51,693 nt of DNA from positions 1 through 51,693 of the IMG/VR virus record IMGVR_UViG_3300046458_000163; one strand, 5' to 3'. Shown here piece after piece: positions 20,436-28,778 of the stretch (its first letter is position 1; the number at the start of each line of letters is the position of its first letter). This DNA comes from a virus. Below the pieces are notes generated by a model. It made no database searches. It worked only from the letters and a program-made list of their open reading frames with translations, and was not told the origin of the DNA. The position numbers were made by a program, and so were the translations under genes.

Positions 20436-20975
20436 ATGACATATCCAACTGTAGTGAATGGCATGGACTTCCGTGAGCTGGTATTTCTGACCGGCGCGGA
20501 GTCGTCAACTGACACTTTCAAAGTGGCGCTGGCGTTTGGGAAGGATCACAAAGACGTGCTGCGCAAAACACGCGCTGTCATTAGCCAGTGCTCAATCGAG
20601 TTTGCAGAGCGCAATTTTACGCTTTGCCATGAAAACAATGAGTTACAGAACGGTAAACCGCAGCCCTTCTTCCAGATGACGCGAGATGGATGGACGATGC
20701 TGGTATTCAGTTTTACTGGCAAGGCTGCAATGGCATTCAAAGAGGCTTATATAGCCGCATTCAACTGGATGACCGACATGATCCGTCAGGGCGTTGCTAA
20801 CCTTGAGGCAGAGCGAAACGCAGCCGTGCTCGAGTTCATGAAAGAGAAGGACGTAGCGAGCATGTCAGGTCGGTTACTGAACCGTTGGGGAAGAGTGAAG
20901 AAGCCGCAGCTACTCGCGCGGATTGAGCGAATCGAACAGCATGGGCAGATCACCATCCCCGGCTTACCGAAGTGA
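20436..20975 (+). CDS. Rha family regulatory protein
   Basis: This 179-aa Rha-domain protein has DFRELVFLTGAESSTDTFKV, ALAFGKDHKDVLRKTRAVIS, FFQMTRDGWTMLVFSFTGKA and AMAFKEAYIAAFNWM. Unlike the early Rha protein it has no KilAC domain; its C-terminus is a basic helical tail. Rha proteins modulate phage development in temperate phages. Expression with the late genes is unusual for a regulator. AAAGGTAGAACGCA precedes the ATG. Confidence 0.85.
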   Translation: MTYPTVVNGMDFRELVFLTGAESSTDTFKVALAFGKDHKDVLRKTRAVISQCSIEFAERNFTLCHENNELQNGKPQPFFQMTRDGWTMLVFSFTGKAAMAFKEAYIAAFNWMTDMIRQGVANLEAERNAAVLEFMKEKDVASMSGRLLNRWGRVKKPQLLARIERIEQHGQITIPGLPK

Positions 20976-21024
20976 ACATCACAAGGCGCATTAGCTAGTG
21001 CGCCTGAAATAACGAGAATTAACC

Positions 21025-21465
21025 ATGATAGAGACACCGAACGCCACTATCATTGGTGGCTCACATCATCGCGGCATATCAGTACCTGGTGCTACGGTGA
21101 TTGGCAACCCACACCATAAGCCATCACCCACCGATACACTCTTCATTCAGAACGACACTGCAACCCTGCCATCATCACCCTGGTACGTCACTCGAGTTGA
21201 CAGCACGCACTACACGATGCTTAACGCTACCGCACCGAAGAGCGGGCAATACCTCGGCGCTTTCATCTGGTATGCAGACACTGATACCCGTGGCGAACGT
21301 GCTGGTCCTGGCGTTGCGTGGGAATCATCAGACCCCAGCATTGTGCGTGTTGTGTCTGTGAGTTCATCAGGTCAGGGGATCGTCAACATCCTTGCTGCTG
21401 GCACCGCAACGCTCACTATCAGCCTGAATGGCATGACATCAACCTTAGAGATAACAGCAGTATGA
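21025..21465 (+). CDS. Ig-like (BIG2-type) virion-associated protein
   Basis: This 146-aa protein has an N-terminal His/Pro-rich arm (HHRGISVPGATVIGNPHHKP) and a C-terminal Ig-like domain of the BIG2 type (VAWESSDPSIVRVVSVSSSG, GTATLTISLNGMTSTLEI). Such domains decorate virions. It is located with the DNA-packaging genes, so a head-decorating or attachment role is plausible but not proven. Confidence 0.7.
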   Translation: MIETPNATIIGGSHHRGISVPGATVIGNPHHKPSPTDTLFIQNDTATLPSSPWYVTRVDSTHYTMLNATAPKSGQYLGAFIWYADTDTRGERAGPGVAWESSDPSIVRVVSVSSSGQGIVNILAAGTATLTISLNGMTSTLEITAV

Positions 21466-21478
21466 ATGGAGAAACAAA

Positions 21479-21700
21479 ATGGCTGAGGTGATTAACCTGA
21501 CACGCACGCCGGTGCAGATTACCGACGGTACCAACAGCGCTCATGTGAAAGTGACAGACGGCTTCGCGGAATACTCAGACGCCTCTGACTCACCTGCGTG
21601 GATACGCGCGGATAACAAGCTGACTATTTATTCGCCTTGGGTGGTATGGTTGCGAGCCGACACAGAAGCTAAAGCAACTGTAATGCGATTAGCGGATTAA
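21479..21700 (+). CDS. Hypothetical beta-rich protein, 73 aa
   Basis: This 73-aa protein has alternating beta-type sequence (VINLTRTPVQITDGTNSAHV, KVTDGFAEYSDASDSPAWIR) and probably forms a small sandwich. GGAG lies seven bases upstream. It sits beside the Ig-like gene and could be a partner in the virion. Its 3' end is overlapped by a reverse-strand small gene. Confidence 0.7.
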   Translation: MAEVINLTRTPVQITDGTNSAHVKVTDGFAEYSDASDSPAWIRADNKLTIYSPWVVWLRADTEAKATVMRLAD

Positions 21701-21788
21701 TGCTTTCATCGCGCAGCAACGCCCATACAACCAACGCCTGCACCACTGGCGCATATGCAATCGCCAACTCAATCAATTTAACAATCAT
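21669..21788 (-). CDS. Small membrane protein on the reverse strand, 39 aa
   Basis: In the gap before the terminase genes, the reverse strand encodes MIVKLIELAIAYAPVVQALV followed by VWALLRDESINPLIALQLL, with one clear transmembrane helix. A strong ribosome binding site, GGAGG, lies five bases before the ATG. It runs against the late operon and overlaps the preceding gene's last 32 bases antisense. Promoter boxes are not obvious. Function unknown. Confidence 0.5.
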   Translation of the reverse strand: MIVKLIELAIAYAPVVQALVVWALLRDESINPLIALQLL

Positions 21789-21861
21789 CACTACCTCCGG
21801 TTCTGTGTGGCCTCCGTTATTGGAGAGCCTTTCCTAATAGTGATGAATTAAGAGGCATATC

Positions 21862-22461
21862 ATGGCAGCACCAGATTGGGAGGCCATCGAATCGGCTTAC
21901 CGTGCTGGTTTGATGTCTACCCGTGAAATTGCATCACAGCATGGCATCACGCATACCGCCATAAACAAGCGAGCCAAAAAGGAAGGCTGGGAGCGGGATC
22001 TAAAGGCGAAGATAAAAGCCAAGGCTGATTCACTGGTTTCCAAGCGCGAGGTTTCCAAGCAGGTTTCCAGCGAAAGGATGGTTTCCGAGCGGCAACTAAT
22101 CGAGGCCAATGCCGAGGTAATCGCCGGCGTCCGCATGGAACATCGTGGTGATATCCGCCGCGCTCGCAACATTGCCAATTCATTGTTCGACGAACTTGAA
22201 GCTGAGTGCGCCGATGTGCCTGCGCTGGAGCAGCTGGGCGAACTGATGTTCAAGCCGGACGACAAAGGCTATGACAAGCTCAACGAGATTTATCACAAGG
22301 TCATCAGCATGCCGGGCCGAGTGAAGTCGATGAAAGATTTATCCGACACTCTCAAAACGCTGATTGGCCTGGAGCGACAGGCATATGACATCGACGGGCC
22401 AACCGGCGATGAGTCAACTAAGAAACTTTCCGATTTGATGGATGATTTAGCCAAGGGGTAA
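21862..22461 (+). CDS. Terminase small subunit
   Basis: This 199-aa protein has an N-terminal helix-turn-helix (WEAIESAYRAGLMSTREIAS, QHGITHTAINKRAKKEGWER) that would recognise the packaging site, a central coiled oligomerisation part and an acidic C-terminus (KKLSDLMDDLAKG). It lies two bases before the large subunit gene. It directs the large subunit to phage DNA to begin packaging. Confidence 0.88.
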   Translation: MAAPDWEAIESAYRAGLMSTREIASQHGITHTAINKRAKKEGWERDLKAKIKAKADSLVSKREVSKQVSSERMVSERQLIEANAEVIAGVRMEHRGDIRRARNIANSLFDELEAECADVPALEQLGELMFKPDDKGYDKLNEIYHKVISMPGRVKSMKDLSDTLKTLIGLERQAYDIDGPTGDESTKKLSDLMDDLAKG

Positions 22462-22463
22462 TC

Positions 22464-23936
22464 ATGAAGCCAGAACACATCGCGCTTCTGCGTGACAAAC
22501 TCTGGCGCCTGAACAACCTCTACTGGATAACCGACAAAGAAGGCAAGCCAGTCCGGTTCAAGATGACGCCGGAGCAGCTCGAATACTTCGAGGGCATGCA
22601 TACCCGCAACATCATCCTGAAAGCGCGTCAGCTTGGCTTCACGACAGAGGTATGCATCATTCAACTGGACGCAGCGCTGTTTGAGGCTGCTAAGTGCGCG
22701 TTGATAGCTCATACCCTGAACGACGCCAAACGACTGTTCCGCGAAAAGGTCAAATATGCCTATGACCGGCTGCCGGCAGAAATCAGAGCGGCCAACCCGG
22801 CAAGCAATGATTCAGCGGGTGAGCTGGTATTCAAAAAGGGCGGCTCACTCTACGTCAGCACATCATTCCGTGGCGGTACGCTGCGCTTCCTGCATGTTTC
22901 CGAGTTCGGGAAGATATGCGCCAAGTTTCCTGATAAAGCGCGTGAGATTGTCACTGGTGCGTTTGAGGCGGTATCAAGCGATTGCTTTACCACCATCGAG
23001 AGCACAGCTGAAGGTCGCGCGAGTTACTTCTTTGACTATTGCCAGACTGCCGAGAAGGCTCAACTGCAGGGTAAGCAGCTATCCAACCTCGACTGGAAGT
23101 TTTTCTTCTTCTCTTGGTGGAAGAATCCACTCTATGCAATCGACCCGGTAGAGCCACTACCACAGCGCCTGACCGATTATTTTGACGATATCGAGTCAAA
23201 GCAAGGCATCAGCCTGAACGAGCGCCAGAAGGCGTGGTATTACGCCAAAGAGAAGACGCTCGGCGACGACATGAAGCGGGAGTATCCATCGATACCGGCT
23301 GAAGCGTTTGAACAGTCAGTTGAGGGCGCTTACTACGCCAAACAGTTCCGCTGGCTCTATACCAACAAGCGCGTTGGTGAACTGCCGGACAATTCGCATC
23401 AGCTAGTTCACACCTTCTGGGATATCGGTGTGGGCGACTCCACCGCCATATGGTTCGTGCGTGAAGTTGGTGATGAATTCCACGTCATCGACTACTACGA
23501 GAACAGCGGAGAAGGCCTGCGCCATTACATGAAGGTGCTGAAAGAACGCAGCTACGAATACGGTGACCATTGGGCGCCACACGATATCGATAACCGTGAA
23601 TTTGCTGGCGACGGCAAAAGCCGCAAACAGATAGCAGCTGAGGGTTTCGAAATCGACGGTCAGGTTTACTCAATTCGCTTCAAAGTCGCGCCAAAGCTTG
23701 GCGTTGACACCGGTATCGACTCAGTACGTGAAATGCTCCCCAAATGCGCCTTTGACGCTGCTAAGTGTGAGCAGGGTATCTCCCACCTTGAGGGCTATCG
23801 CAAGGAGTGGGACGACAAGCGCGGCTGCTGGAAAGATAAACCTCTGCACGATTTCACATCGCACGGTGCTGATGCGTTCCGCTACTTTGCTGTAGCGAAG
23901 ACCAACCACAAACAGACCGGCGCAATATTCTTCTAA
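22464..23936 (+). CDS. Terminase large subunit
   Basis: This 490-aa packaging motor has an N-terminal ATPase with a Walker A-like motif (NIILKARQLGFTT) and acidic catalytic residues in the second half of the ATPase domain. Its C-terminal RNase-H-like nuclease contains metal-binding Asp residues in TFWDIGVGDSTAIWF, APHDIDN and HDFTSHGADAFRYF. It pumps DNA into proheads through the portal and cuts it. Small subunit, large subunit and portal are consecutive. Confidence 0.95.
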   Translation: MKPEHIALLRDKLWRLNNLYWITDKEGKPVRFKMTPEQLEYFEGMHTRNIILKARQLGFTTEVCIIQLDAALFEAAKCALIAHTLNDAKRLFREKVKYAYDRLPAEIRAANPASNDSAGELVFKKGGSLYVSTSFRGGTLRFLHVSEFGKICAKFPDKAREIVTGAFEAVSSDCFTTIESTAEGRASYFFDYCQTAEKAQLQGKQLSNLDWKFFFFSWWKNPLYAIDPVEPLPQRLTDYFDDIESKQGISLNERQKAWYYAKEKTLGDDMKREYPSIPAEAFEQSVEGAYYAKQFRWLYTNKRVGELPDNSHQLVHTFWDIGVGDSTAIWFVREVGDEFHVIDYYENSGEGLRHYMKVLKERSYEYGDHWAPHDIDNREFAGDGKSRKQIAAEGFEIDGQVYSIRFKVAPKLGVDTGIDSVREMLPKCAFDAAKCEQGISHLEGYRKEWDDKRGCWKDKPLHDFTSHGADAFRYFAVAKTNHKQTGAIFF

Positions 23937-23947
23937 GGAGCTCATCA

Positions 23948-25405
23948 GTGAGTGAACTAAGCAACGGGGAACAATTCCTCGTGAACGCCCTCGCTGATGC
24001 TGTGGGCCGCCAGCGCATGATGTATGGCGCAAAAAATGGCAACACTAAACGTACAAAGCTTTATGAAGAGTTTGGCTATCCCGATGAGCTTGGCTTCGAC
24101 CAGTATTACCGCGCCTATGAGCGCAACCCTGTCGCCTATGCCGCCGTGCATAAGCTGCTGGAATCATGCTGGACGGATAAGCCGACGATTATCGACGGTG
24201 ACGAAAATAAAGAATCGACCGAAACCACGCCGTGGGAGAAGACGGCGACTAAGTTGCTGAGTAAGCACTGGGCGAAAATCAAAGATGCTGACCGCCGCAA
24301 TCTGGTTGGCAGATATTCGGCGCTGCTCATCCAGTTCAAAGATGGCCGCGAGTGGAAAGAGTCGGTAGATATCAACGTCGTTTCCCGGTTGCGCGATAAA
24401 GCGATCGTCAAACTCATCCCTGCGTGGGAATCGCAAATTAAGCCTGGTAACTTCGACACAGACACCATGTCGGAAACGTACGGCGAGCCGGTTAACTACC
24501 AGTTCAATGAGCAGCCAGTCGGTGATGATGGCACCTATGGGCCGGTGCGCAGCGTTACTGTCCATCCCGATCGCGTAATCATCCTGTGCGAAGGCTCAGA
24601 AGATGAAAACATGCTTTCCGGCGTGCCATTCCTGCGTGCTGGCTACAACAAGCTGCTGGACCTCGAGAAAATCACCGGCGGTAGCGCCGAAGGCTTCCTG
24701 AAGAACGCCAGCCGCCAGTTGGGCATTAGTTTTGATGCTCAGACGGATATGAAAACGCTGGCTGACATGGCTACCAAGGCAGGATACAAAGACCTCGGCG
24801 AAGCGATGAACGACAAGATGATGAAGCTGAATCGCGGTACTGACTCGGCTCTCGTCACTCAGTCAGGCACAACATCGGTGCTGTCAGTTGCCGCAGCCGA
24901 CCCGGCACCAAGCTGGACAGTTACAGCCAACGAATTCTCATCATCAATTCAATGCCCGTTCACCATTCTGTTTGGTCAGCAGACCGGACGTCTCGCCTCG
25001 GATGAGGATAAAGCAGACTGGGCCAAGCGCTGTAACGGTCGCCGCTGGGGATTCCAGACGGCAGTCGTGCAAATGCTGCTGGAAAGGTTCTGGAATCTGG
25101 GCGCTATCGACGCGCCAACATCAGGAGAGGTCACGCTTGCATGGTCTGACTTACTCGCACCTAGCGAGAAAGAGAAGATAGCCAATATGCAGGCAATGGC
25201 AGCAGTAGCGAAAGACACTCAGCAAGCATTTGGCACGCCTGCGATTGACGAAAACGAGGTGCGCACCGTGGGTGAGCTTGAGCCACGCAAAGCGCCATCC
25301 ACGCCTGACCCAAACAAAAAGCTGAACGATAAGGACCCGCTGAATGATGACGACGCCAGCGAGAACCCGAATCGGAACACCGATAATTCCCCGCAACAAA
25401 GCTGA
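23948..25405 (+). CDS. Portal protein (DUF1073-like)
   Basis: This 485-aa protein follows the terminase and shows the layout of the DUF1073 portal family: an N-terminal head (FDQYYRAYERNPVAYAAVHK), a central GGSAEGFLKNASRQLGISFD block, FTILFGQQTGRLASDEDKAD, and a hydrophilic C-terminus rich in Asn/Asp/Pro. It forms the ring through which DNA enters and to which the tail joins. Its end overlaps the next gene by 62 bases. Confidence 0.87.
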   Translation: MSELSNGEQFLVNALADAVGRQRMMYGAKNGNTKRTKLYEEFGYPDELGFDQYYRAYERNPVAYAAVHKLLESCWTDKPTIIDGDENKESTETTPWEKTATKLLSKHWAKIKDADRRNLVGRYSALLIQFKDGREWKESVDINVVSRLRDKAIVKLIPAWESQIKPGNFDTDTMSETYGEPVNYQFNEQPVGDDGTYGPVRSVTVHPDRVIILCEGSEDENMLSGVPFLRAGYNKLLDLEKITGGSAEGFLKNASRQLGISFDAQTDMKTLADMATKAGYKDLGEAMNDKMMKLNRGTDSALVTQSGTTSVLSVAAADPAPSWTVTANEFSSSIQCPFTILFGQQTGRLASDEDKADWAKRCNGRRWGFQTAVVQMLLERFWNLGAIDAPTSGEVTLAWSDLLAPSEKEKIANMQAMAAVAKDTQQAFGTPAIDENEVRTVGELEPRKAPSTPDPNKKLNDKDPLNDDDASENPNRNTDNSPQQS

Positions 25406-26315
25406 CCCGACACAGTCATCGCGTCAGGTTGGCAGGATGTACCGCGACATCGATGACCGCTATTACCAGATTAAGCTGGCGCTTAAGCAGCTCTTTGATG
25501 ATCGCCTGATCGGTACCGAGCGAATCGGGAACGCATCGCATGCTGTTTACGGTGATGTTATTTACCAGGTGAATGCCGGCACCTTCATATACGACATGAC
25601 AGCCGCACAACTGGCTGACCTGCTGCAGCGTGTACAGCTGATACTTGACGATCACCTTCTCGACGGTGGCAGTCAAAATCTGTGGGCGCTTAGCTACGTT
25701 GCGGCTGAATATGAGCGTGGCACCCGGCAGGCGTTCACTAACCTTTCGGTTCAGTCGAGCGTATACGAGCAGCAGACCACGCTTGCGCAGTTGCTGAGCA
25801 GCCCGGCATATCAGAATCAGATTGCCGCAGCTTACGTTTCCACCTATAGCGACTGGAAAGGTATCAGCGACGCAGCCCGAGCTGACCTGGCTACTGTCGT
25901 TTCGGACTCAATCGGTCGTGGCGTCAACCCGCGTGAAACTGCCCGCATCATCAGCAAGCGCCTTGATGTGTCGATGGCGCAAGCTAAGAACATTGCGCAG
26001 ACCGAGCAAGTGGGGGCGCTACGCAAAGCACAGTGGCTTGAAACGGATTGGGCACGAGAAAGGTTAGGCCTGAATACCGCCATTCTCTGGCTCTCCGCTC
26101 TGAAGCCCACAACACGCTCATGGCACGCTGCTCGACACGGACACACTTACACCACAGAGCAAGTTGAAGCCTTCTACGCTGAGCGCGGCAACCGGTATCA
26201 CTGCTATTGCGCTAACGTGCCTTGCTTGCTTGATAAAGCAGGGAAAGTTCAGAACTTGGGGCTAATCGATAGGCTTTCTAAGGAAAGAATGGTATCAATA
26301 AGGGCTAAAACCTGA
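25344..26315 (+). CDS. Head morphogenesis protein (Mu F/SPP1 gp7 type)
   Basis: This 323-aa minor head protein follows the portal, as in many siphophages. Family features are the helical section RADLATVVSDSIGRGVNPRE, TARIISKRLDVSMAQAKNIA, QTEQVGALRKAQW and the C-terminal HxARHGHTYTTEQVEAFYAE, ending in a Cys-containing YHCYCANVPCLL. The start at 25344 is preceded by AAGGA. Confidence 0.87.
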   Translation: MMTTPARTRIGTPIIPRNKADPTQSSRQVGRMYRDIDDRYYQIKLALKQLFDDRLIGTERIGNASHAVYGDVIYQVNAGTFIYDMTAAQLADLLQRVQLILDDHLLDGGSQNLWALSYVAAEYERGTRQAFTNLSVQSSVYEQQTTLAQLLSSPAYQNQIAAAYVSTYSDWKGISDAARADLATVVSDSIGRGVNPRETARIISKRLDVSMAQAKNIAQTEQVGALRKAQWLETDWARERLGLNTAILWLSALKPTTRSWHAARHGHTYTTEQVEAFYAERGNRYHCYCANVPCLLDKAGKVQNLGLIDRLSKERMVSIRAKT

Positions 26316-26329
26316 ATAGGATGTCATTG

Positions 26330-27064
26330 ATGAAAAAAATTGGCATATTGCTAAAAGTATTCTCAGGCGAAAAATACAAACAAGATTTCCTTGATGGGAA
26401 TCTATATATGAACACAATAAATTATTTTCGCAATTATGAAGAAGAAACTCTTGGTAATATTGGAGATAAGCATGAGGCCTTGTCTGGATGGATGCACCCT
26501 CATGAATATAGATTTGAAATAGAAATAAATGGAAATAAGCTCGTTCTCAATTCTGATGATATCGTCGGCCCATTAACTTTGAGCATGAAAGTTCATGACC
26601 ATGCTAATGTGTTTTGCATGACTCATTTGCATTCTCATGATATTGACATGAGTAAAATTAAAAGCGATGAGGAATATGAGCAGTTGAAGAGGTATTTCAC
26701 TCTGCCCGATGAAGTCAGGGGGCTAGGTGAGCATATGGTTGTAATCACCAACCCAAAAGAATTCATTAGTAGAGTGCTTGCTGAAGGAAAGAAACTTTTG
26801 GAAGCTGGAACTGCATTAGATTATCAGTCCAAGCAGGTTACATATTATGATGAGGCTGAAAAAAGTCTAATGCTCGCCAATGGGCGAGACGCACCATTTT
26901 ACAAGCAAAGTCTGTATGCACATCAAAATGAATATAGATTCTGTTTGACAAGGGAAAACCTCAATGACGAACCTTATATCATGAAGATTGGTGATATAAG
27001 GAGCCTGTCAATGGAAATTAAAACTAGCGACTTTAATTCTTTAGTGGAAATTAGAAAAAGTTAA
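26330..27064 (+). CDS. AT-rich cargo gene, 244-aa protein of unknown function
   Basis: Composition changes abruptly here: the gene is strongly A/T-rich with AT-rich codons, unlike its neighbours. The protein opens KKIGILLKVFSGEKYKQDF, LDGNLYMNTINYFRNYEEET, has a His cluster (FCMTHLHSHDIDMS) and ends with a QNEYRFCLTRENL block and a beta-rich tail. From memory this resembles a scattered bacterial family with a fixed Y-F-R-x-x-E-E motif, often in mobile DNA, without a proven role. I chose the ATG at 26330 because AGGA lies eight bases upstream. A hairpin at 27073 closes it. It was probably acquired as a lysogenic cargo gene. Confidence 0.75.
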   Translation: MKKIGILLKVFSGEKYKQDFLDGNLYMNTINYFRNYEEETLGNIGDKHEALSGWMHPHEYRFEIEINGNKLVLNSDDIVGPLTLSMKVHDHANVFCMTHLHSHDIDMSKIKSDEEYEQLKRYFTLPDEVRGLGEHMVVITNPKEFISRVLAEGKKLLEAGTALDYQSKQVTYYDEAEKSLMLANGRDAPFYKQSLYAHQNEYRFCLTRENLNDEPYIMKIGDIRSLSMEIKTSDFNSLVEIRKS

Positions 27065-27071
27065 ATTTAAT

Positions 27072-27093
27072 AAGGTCGCTTAGGCGGCCTTAT
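27072..27093 (+). terminator. Hairpin closing the AT-rich cargo gene
   Basis: AGGTCGC-TTAG-GCGGCCT forms a seven-base stem followed by a weak T-rich tail (TATCTATT). The 18-base hairpin is identical to the terminator at 8083-8100 on the other strand. Confidence 0.6.
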
Positions 27094-27127
27094 CTATTGC
27101 CTGAAATTCATCCCATGAGGACACAGC

Positions 27128-28324
27128 ATGAAACGCAATCGCGTTAACGTGCTGACCGTCGTCAACTCCGCTTCAAACATCGCCACTGAAACTATCGACG
27201 GCAAACCACACATCGTGGTTCGCGGCATCACGCCTGTTGTCGACGATATCGTGATGAACCGGAAGTTGTACCCGGCAGCAGAAATTGAAAAGGCGTTTAA
27301 CACGCTTGAGCGAAATCCGATGCCGTTCGGTCACCCGAAAGTGGATGGCAAGCACGTATCGGCTCGCGATGTCCGCGCGGTTAACAACTATCACGTTGGC
27401 GCATGGCTGCAGAACGTGACACACGTTGACGGCAAGGTCGTAGGTGACATGTACGTTGACCGCCGCTATGCCGAAGCAAGCGACAACGGGAAGCGCCTCA
27501 TTAACCGCCTGGATGAAATGGCTGCTAAAGCCAACGTTGAGCCGATCCACATCTCAACCGGCCTGCTTTATTCCGGCATCGCGGCTAACGGTGAGTCGAA
27601 GGGCAAGAAGTACAACGAAATCGCCACCAACATGATGTTCGACCACGTTGCCGTGCTGCTTGATGAACCGGGCGCAGGAACGCCGGAAGAGGGCGTTGGC
27701 ATCTTCGTCAACTCCGATGGCAGCGAGCAGGAGCTGGAAGTCGTCAACCTGTCGGAAGGCCAGTCACCCGATACCGATACACAGCAAGACCCCGCACTTA
27801 AATCACTTTTTACCCAGCTAAAGGCGTTTTTCAGCGCCAACAGCAATTCCGTCAAAGAGGAAGCAAACCCGATGAAAGAACTCATCACCAATGCGCTGAA
27901 AGCGAAAGGCATCGACGTTGAAGGTAAGTCCGATGCTGAGCTGATGGACGCTTACAACCAGATGGCCGCCGATGACGCGACAGCGAAAGCTGCAGCTGAT
28001 GAAAAGGCTAAGAAAGAGAAAGAAGAGGCTGACAAAAAAGCCAAAGAGACCGCCACCAATAGCGATGAAGCGCCGGCATGGTTCAAGCCATTCGCCGAAA
28101 AACTGAGCACCATTGAAAGCGGCCTGGCGGTTAACTCTGACAAAGAGAAAGGCGAAAAACGCGCTGCTGTTAAATCCAAATTCCAGCTCGACGATCTGGC
28201 TGTTAACGCACTCGACGGTGCCGCGCTTGATGGCCTGTATGCGCAATGCCAGTCATCTATCGGCCTGAACGGCGCTCGCCACCAGTCCACTACCAACAAT
28301 TCATTCAGCGAAATGCCGGAGTAA
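27128..28324 (+). CDS. Prohead protease with fused scaffold (DUF2213-like)
   Basis: This 398-aa protein has a protease-type N-terminal half (ETIDGKPHIVVRGITPVVDD, NPMPFGHPKVDGKHVSARDV, VEPIHISTGLLYSG) and a coiled, charged C-terminal half (ADEKAKKEKEEADKKAKETA) of the kind used as a scaffold. It would guide capsid assembly and then process the prohead. An internal ATG at 27872 with AGAGGA 11 bases upstream could produce the scaffold part alone, as with lambda C and Nu3. Confidence 0.83.
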   Translation: MKRNRVNVLTVVNSASNIATETIDGKPHIVVRGITPVVDDIVMNRKLYPAAEIEKAFNTLERNPMPFGHPKVDGKHVSARDVRAVNNYHVGAWLQNVTHVDGKVVGDMYVDRRYAEASDNGKRLINRLDEMAAKANVEPIHISTGLLYSGIAANGESKGKKYNEIATNMMFDHVAVLLDEPGAGTPEEGVGIFVNSDGSEQELEVVNLSEGQSPDTDTQQDPALKSLFTQLKAFFSANSNSVKEEANPMKELITNALKAKGIDVEGKSDAELMDAYNQMAADDATAKAAADEKAKKEKEEADKKAKETATNSDEAPAWFKPFAEKLSTIESGLAVNSDKEKGEKRAAVKSKFQLDDLAVNALDGAALDGLYAQCQSSIGLNGARHQSTTNNSFSEMPE

Positions 28325-28327
28325 GAA

Positions 28328-28768
28328 ATGGCTAAAGACGGTAAGCACGTAATCCACGCGGGTGGCATCTTCCACAATCCGCAGCTCAACCGAGAAGGCG
28401 CGGCGGCGGCTGATACTCAACCCGGCACAGTCGGCTTCTTCGACAACACCACCAAAAAATTCACCGCGTCAGTCGATGGCAACGAAGACGCGATCTTGTA
28501 CGTCGCGAACTATGACTACCTGCGCTGCAAAACAGTTGATGACGTCATTGAAGAAGGTGATTGGGTGGTTGCGATGCACCCAACGCCGGGCGTGTTCTTC
28601 AACGTACCAGCTGCAACCGGAACCTACACAAAAGGTCAGCCGCTCTCAATCGCCAATGGTCGGGTTAAAGCCGTTGCTACTGATGAGTCTGTCCGCGCTT
28701 ACGTGGAAGAAGACCGTCCATATACCATCGCGACAGCAGGTGAACTCCTGCGCGTTGTCATTAAGTAA
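28328..28768 (+). CDS. Head decoration protein
   Basis: This 146-aa protein between the protease-scaffold gene and the capsid gene contains beta-rich repeats such as DTQPGTVGFFDNTTKKFTAS and TGTYTKGQPLSIANGRVKAV, typical of DUF2190/gpD-like decoration proteins. Its position and size agree with a trimeric capsid-stabilising protein. It starts three bases after the upstream stop. Confidence 0.78.
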   Translation: MAKDGKHVIHAGGIFHNPQLNREGAAAADTQPGTVGFFDNTTKKFTASVDGNEDAILYVANYDYLRCKTVDDVIEEGDWVVAMHPTPGVFFNVPAATGTYTKGQPLSIANGRVKAVATDESVRAYVEEDRPYTIATAGELLRVVIK

Positions 28769-28778
28769 GGAGCACCGA

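Noticed and set aside
28362-28778. Extra 139 codons in frame upstream of the capsid start
   Set aside because: They overlap the decoration gene in another frame. The ATG at 28779 has AAGGAG and gives a normal capsid N-terminus.
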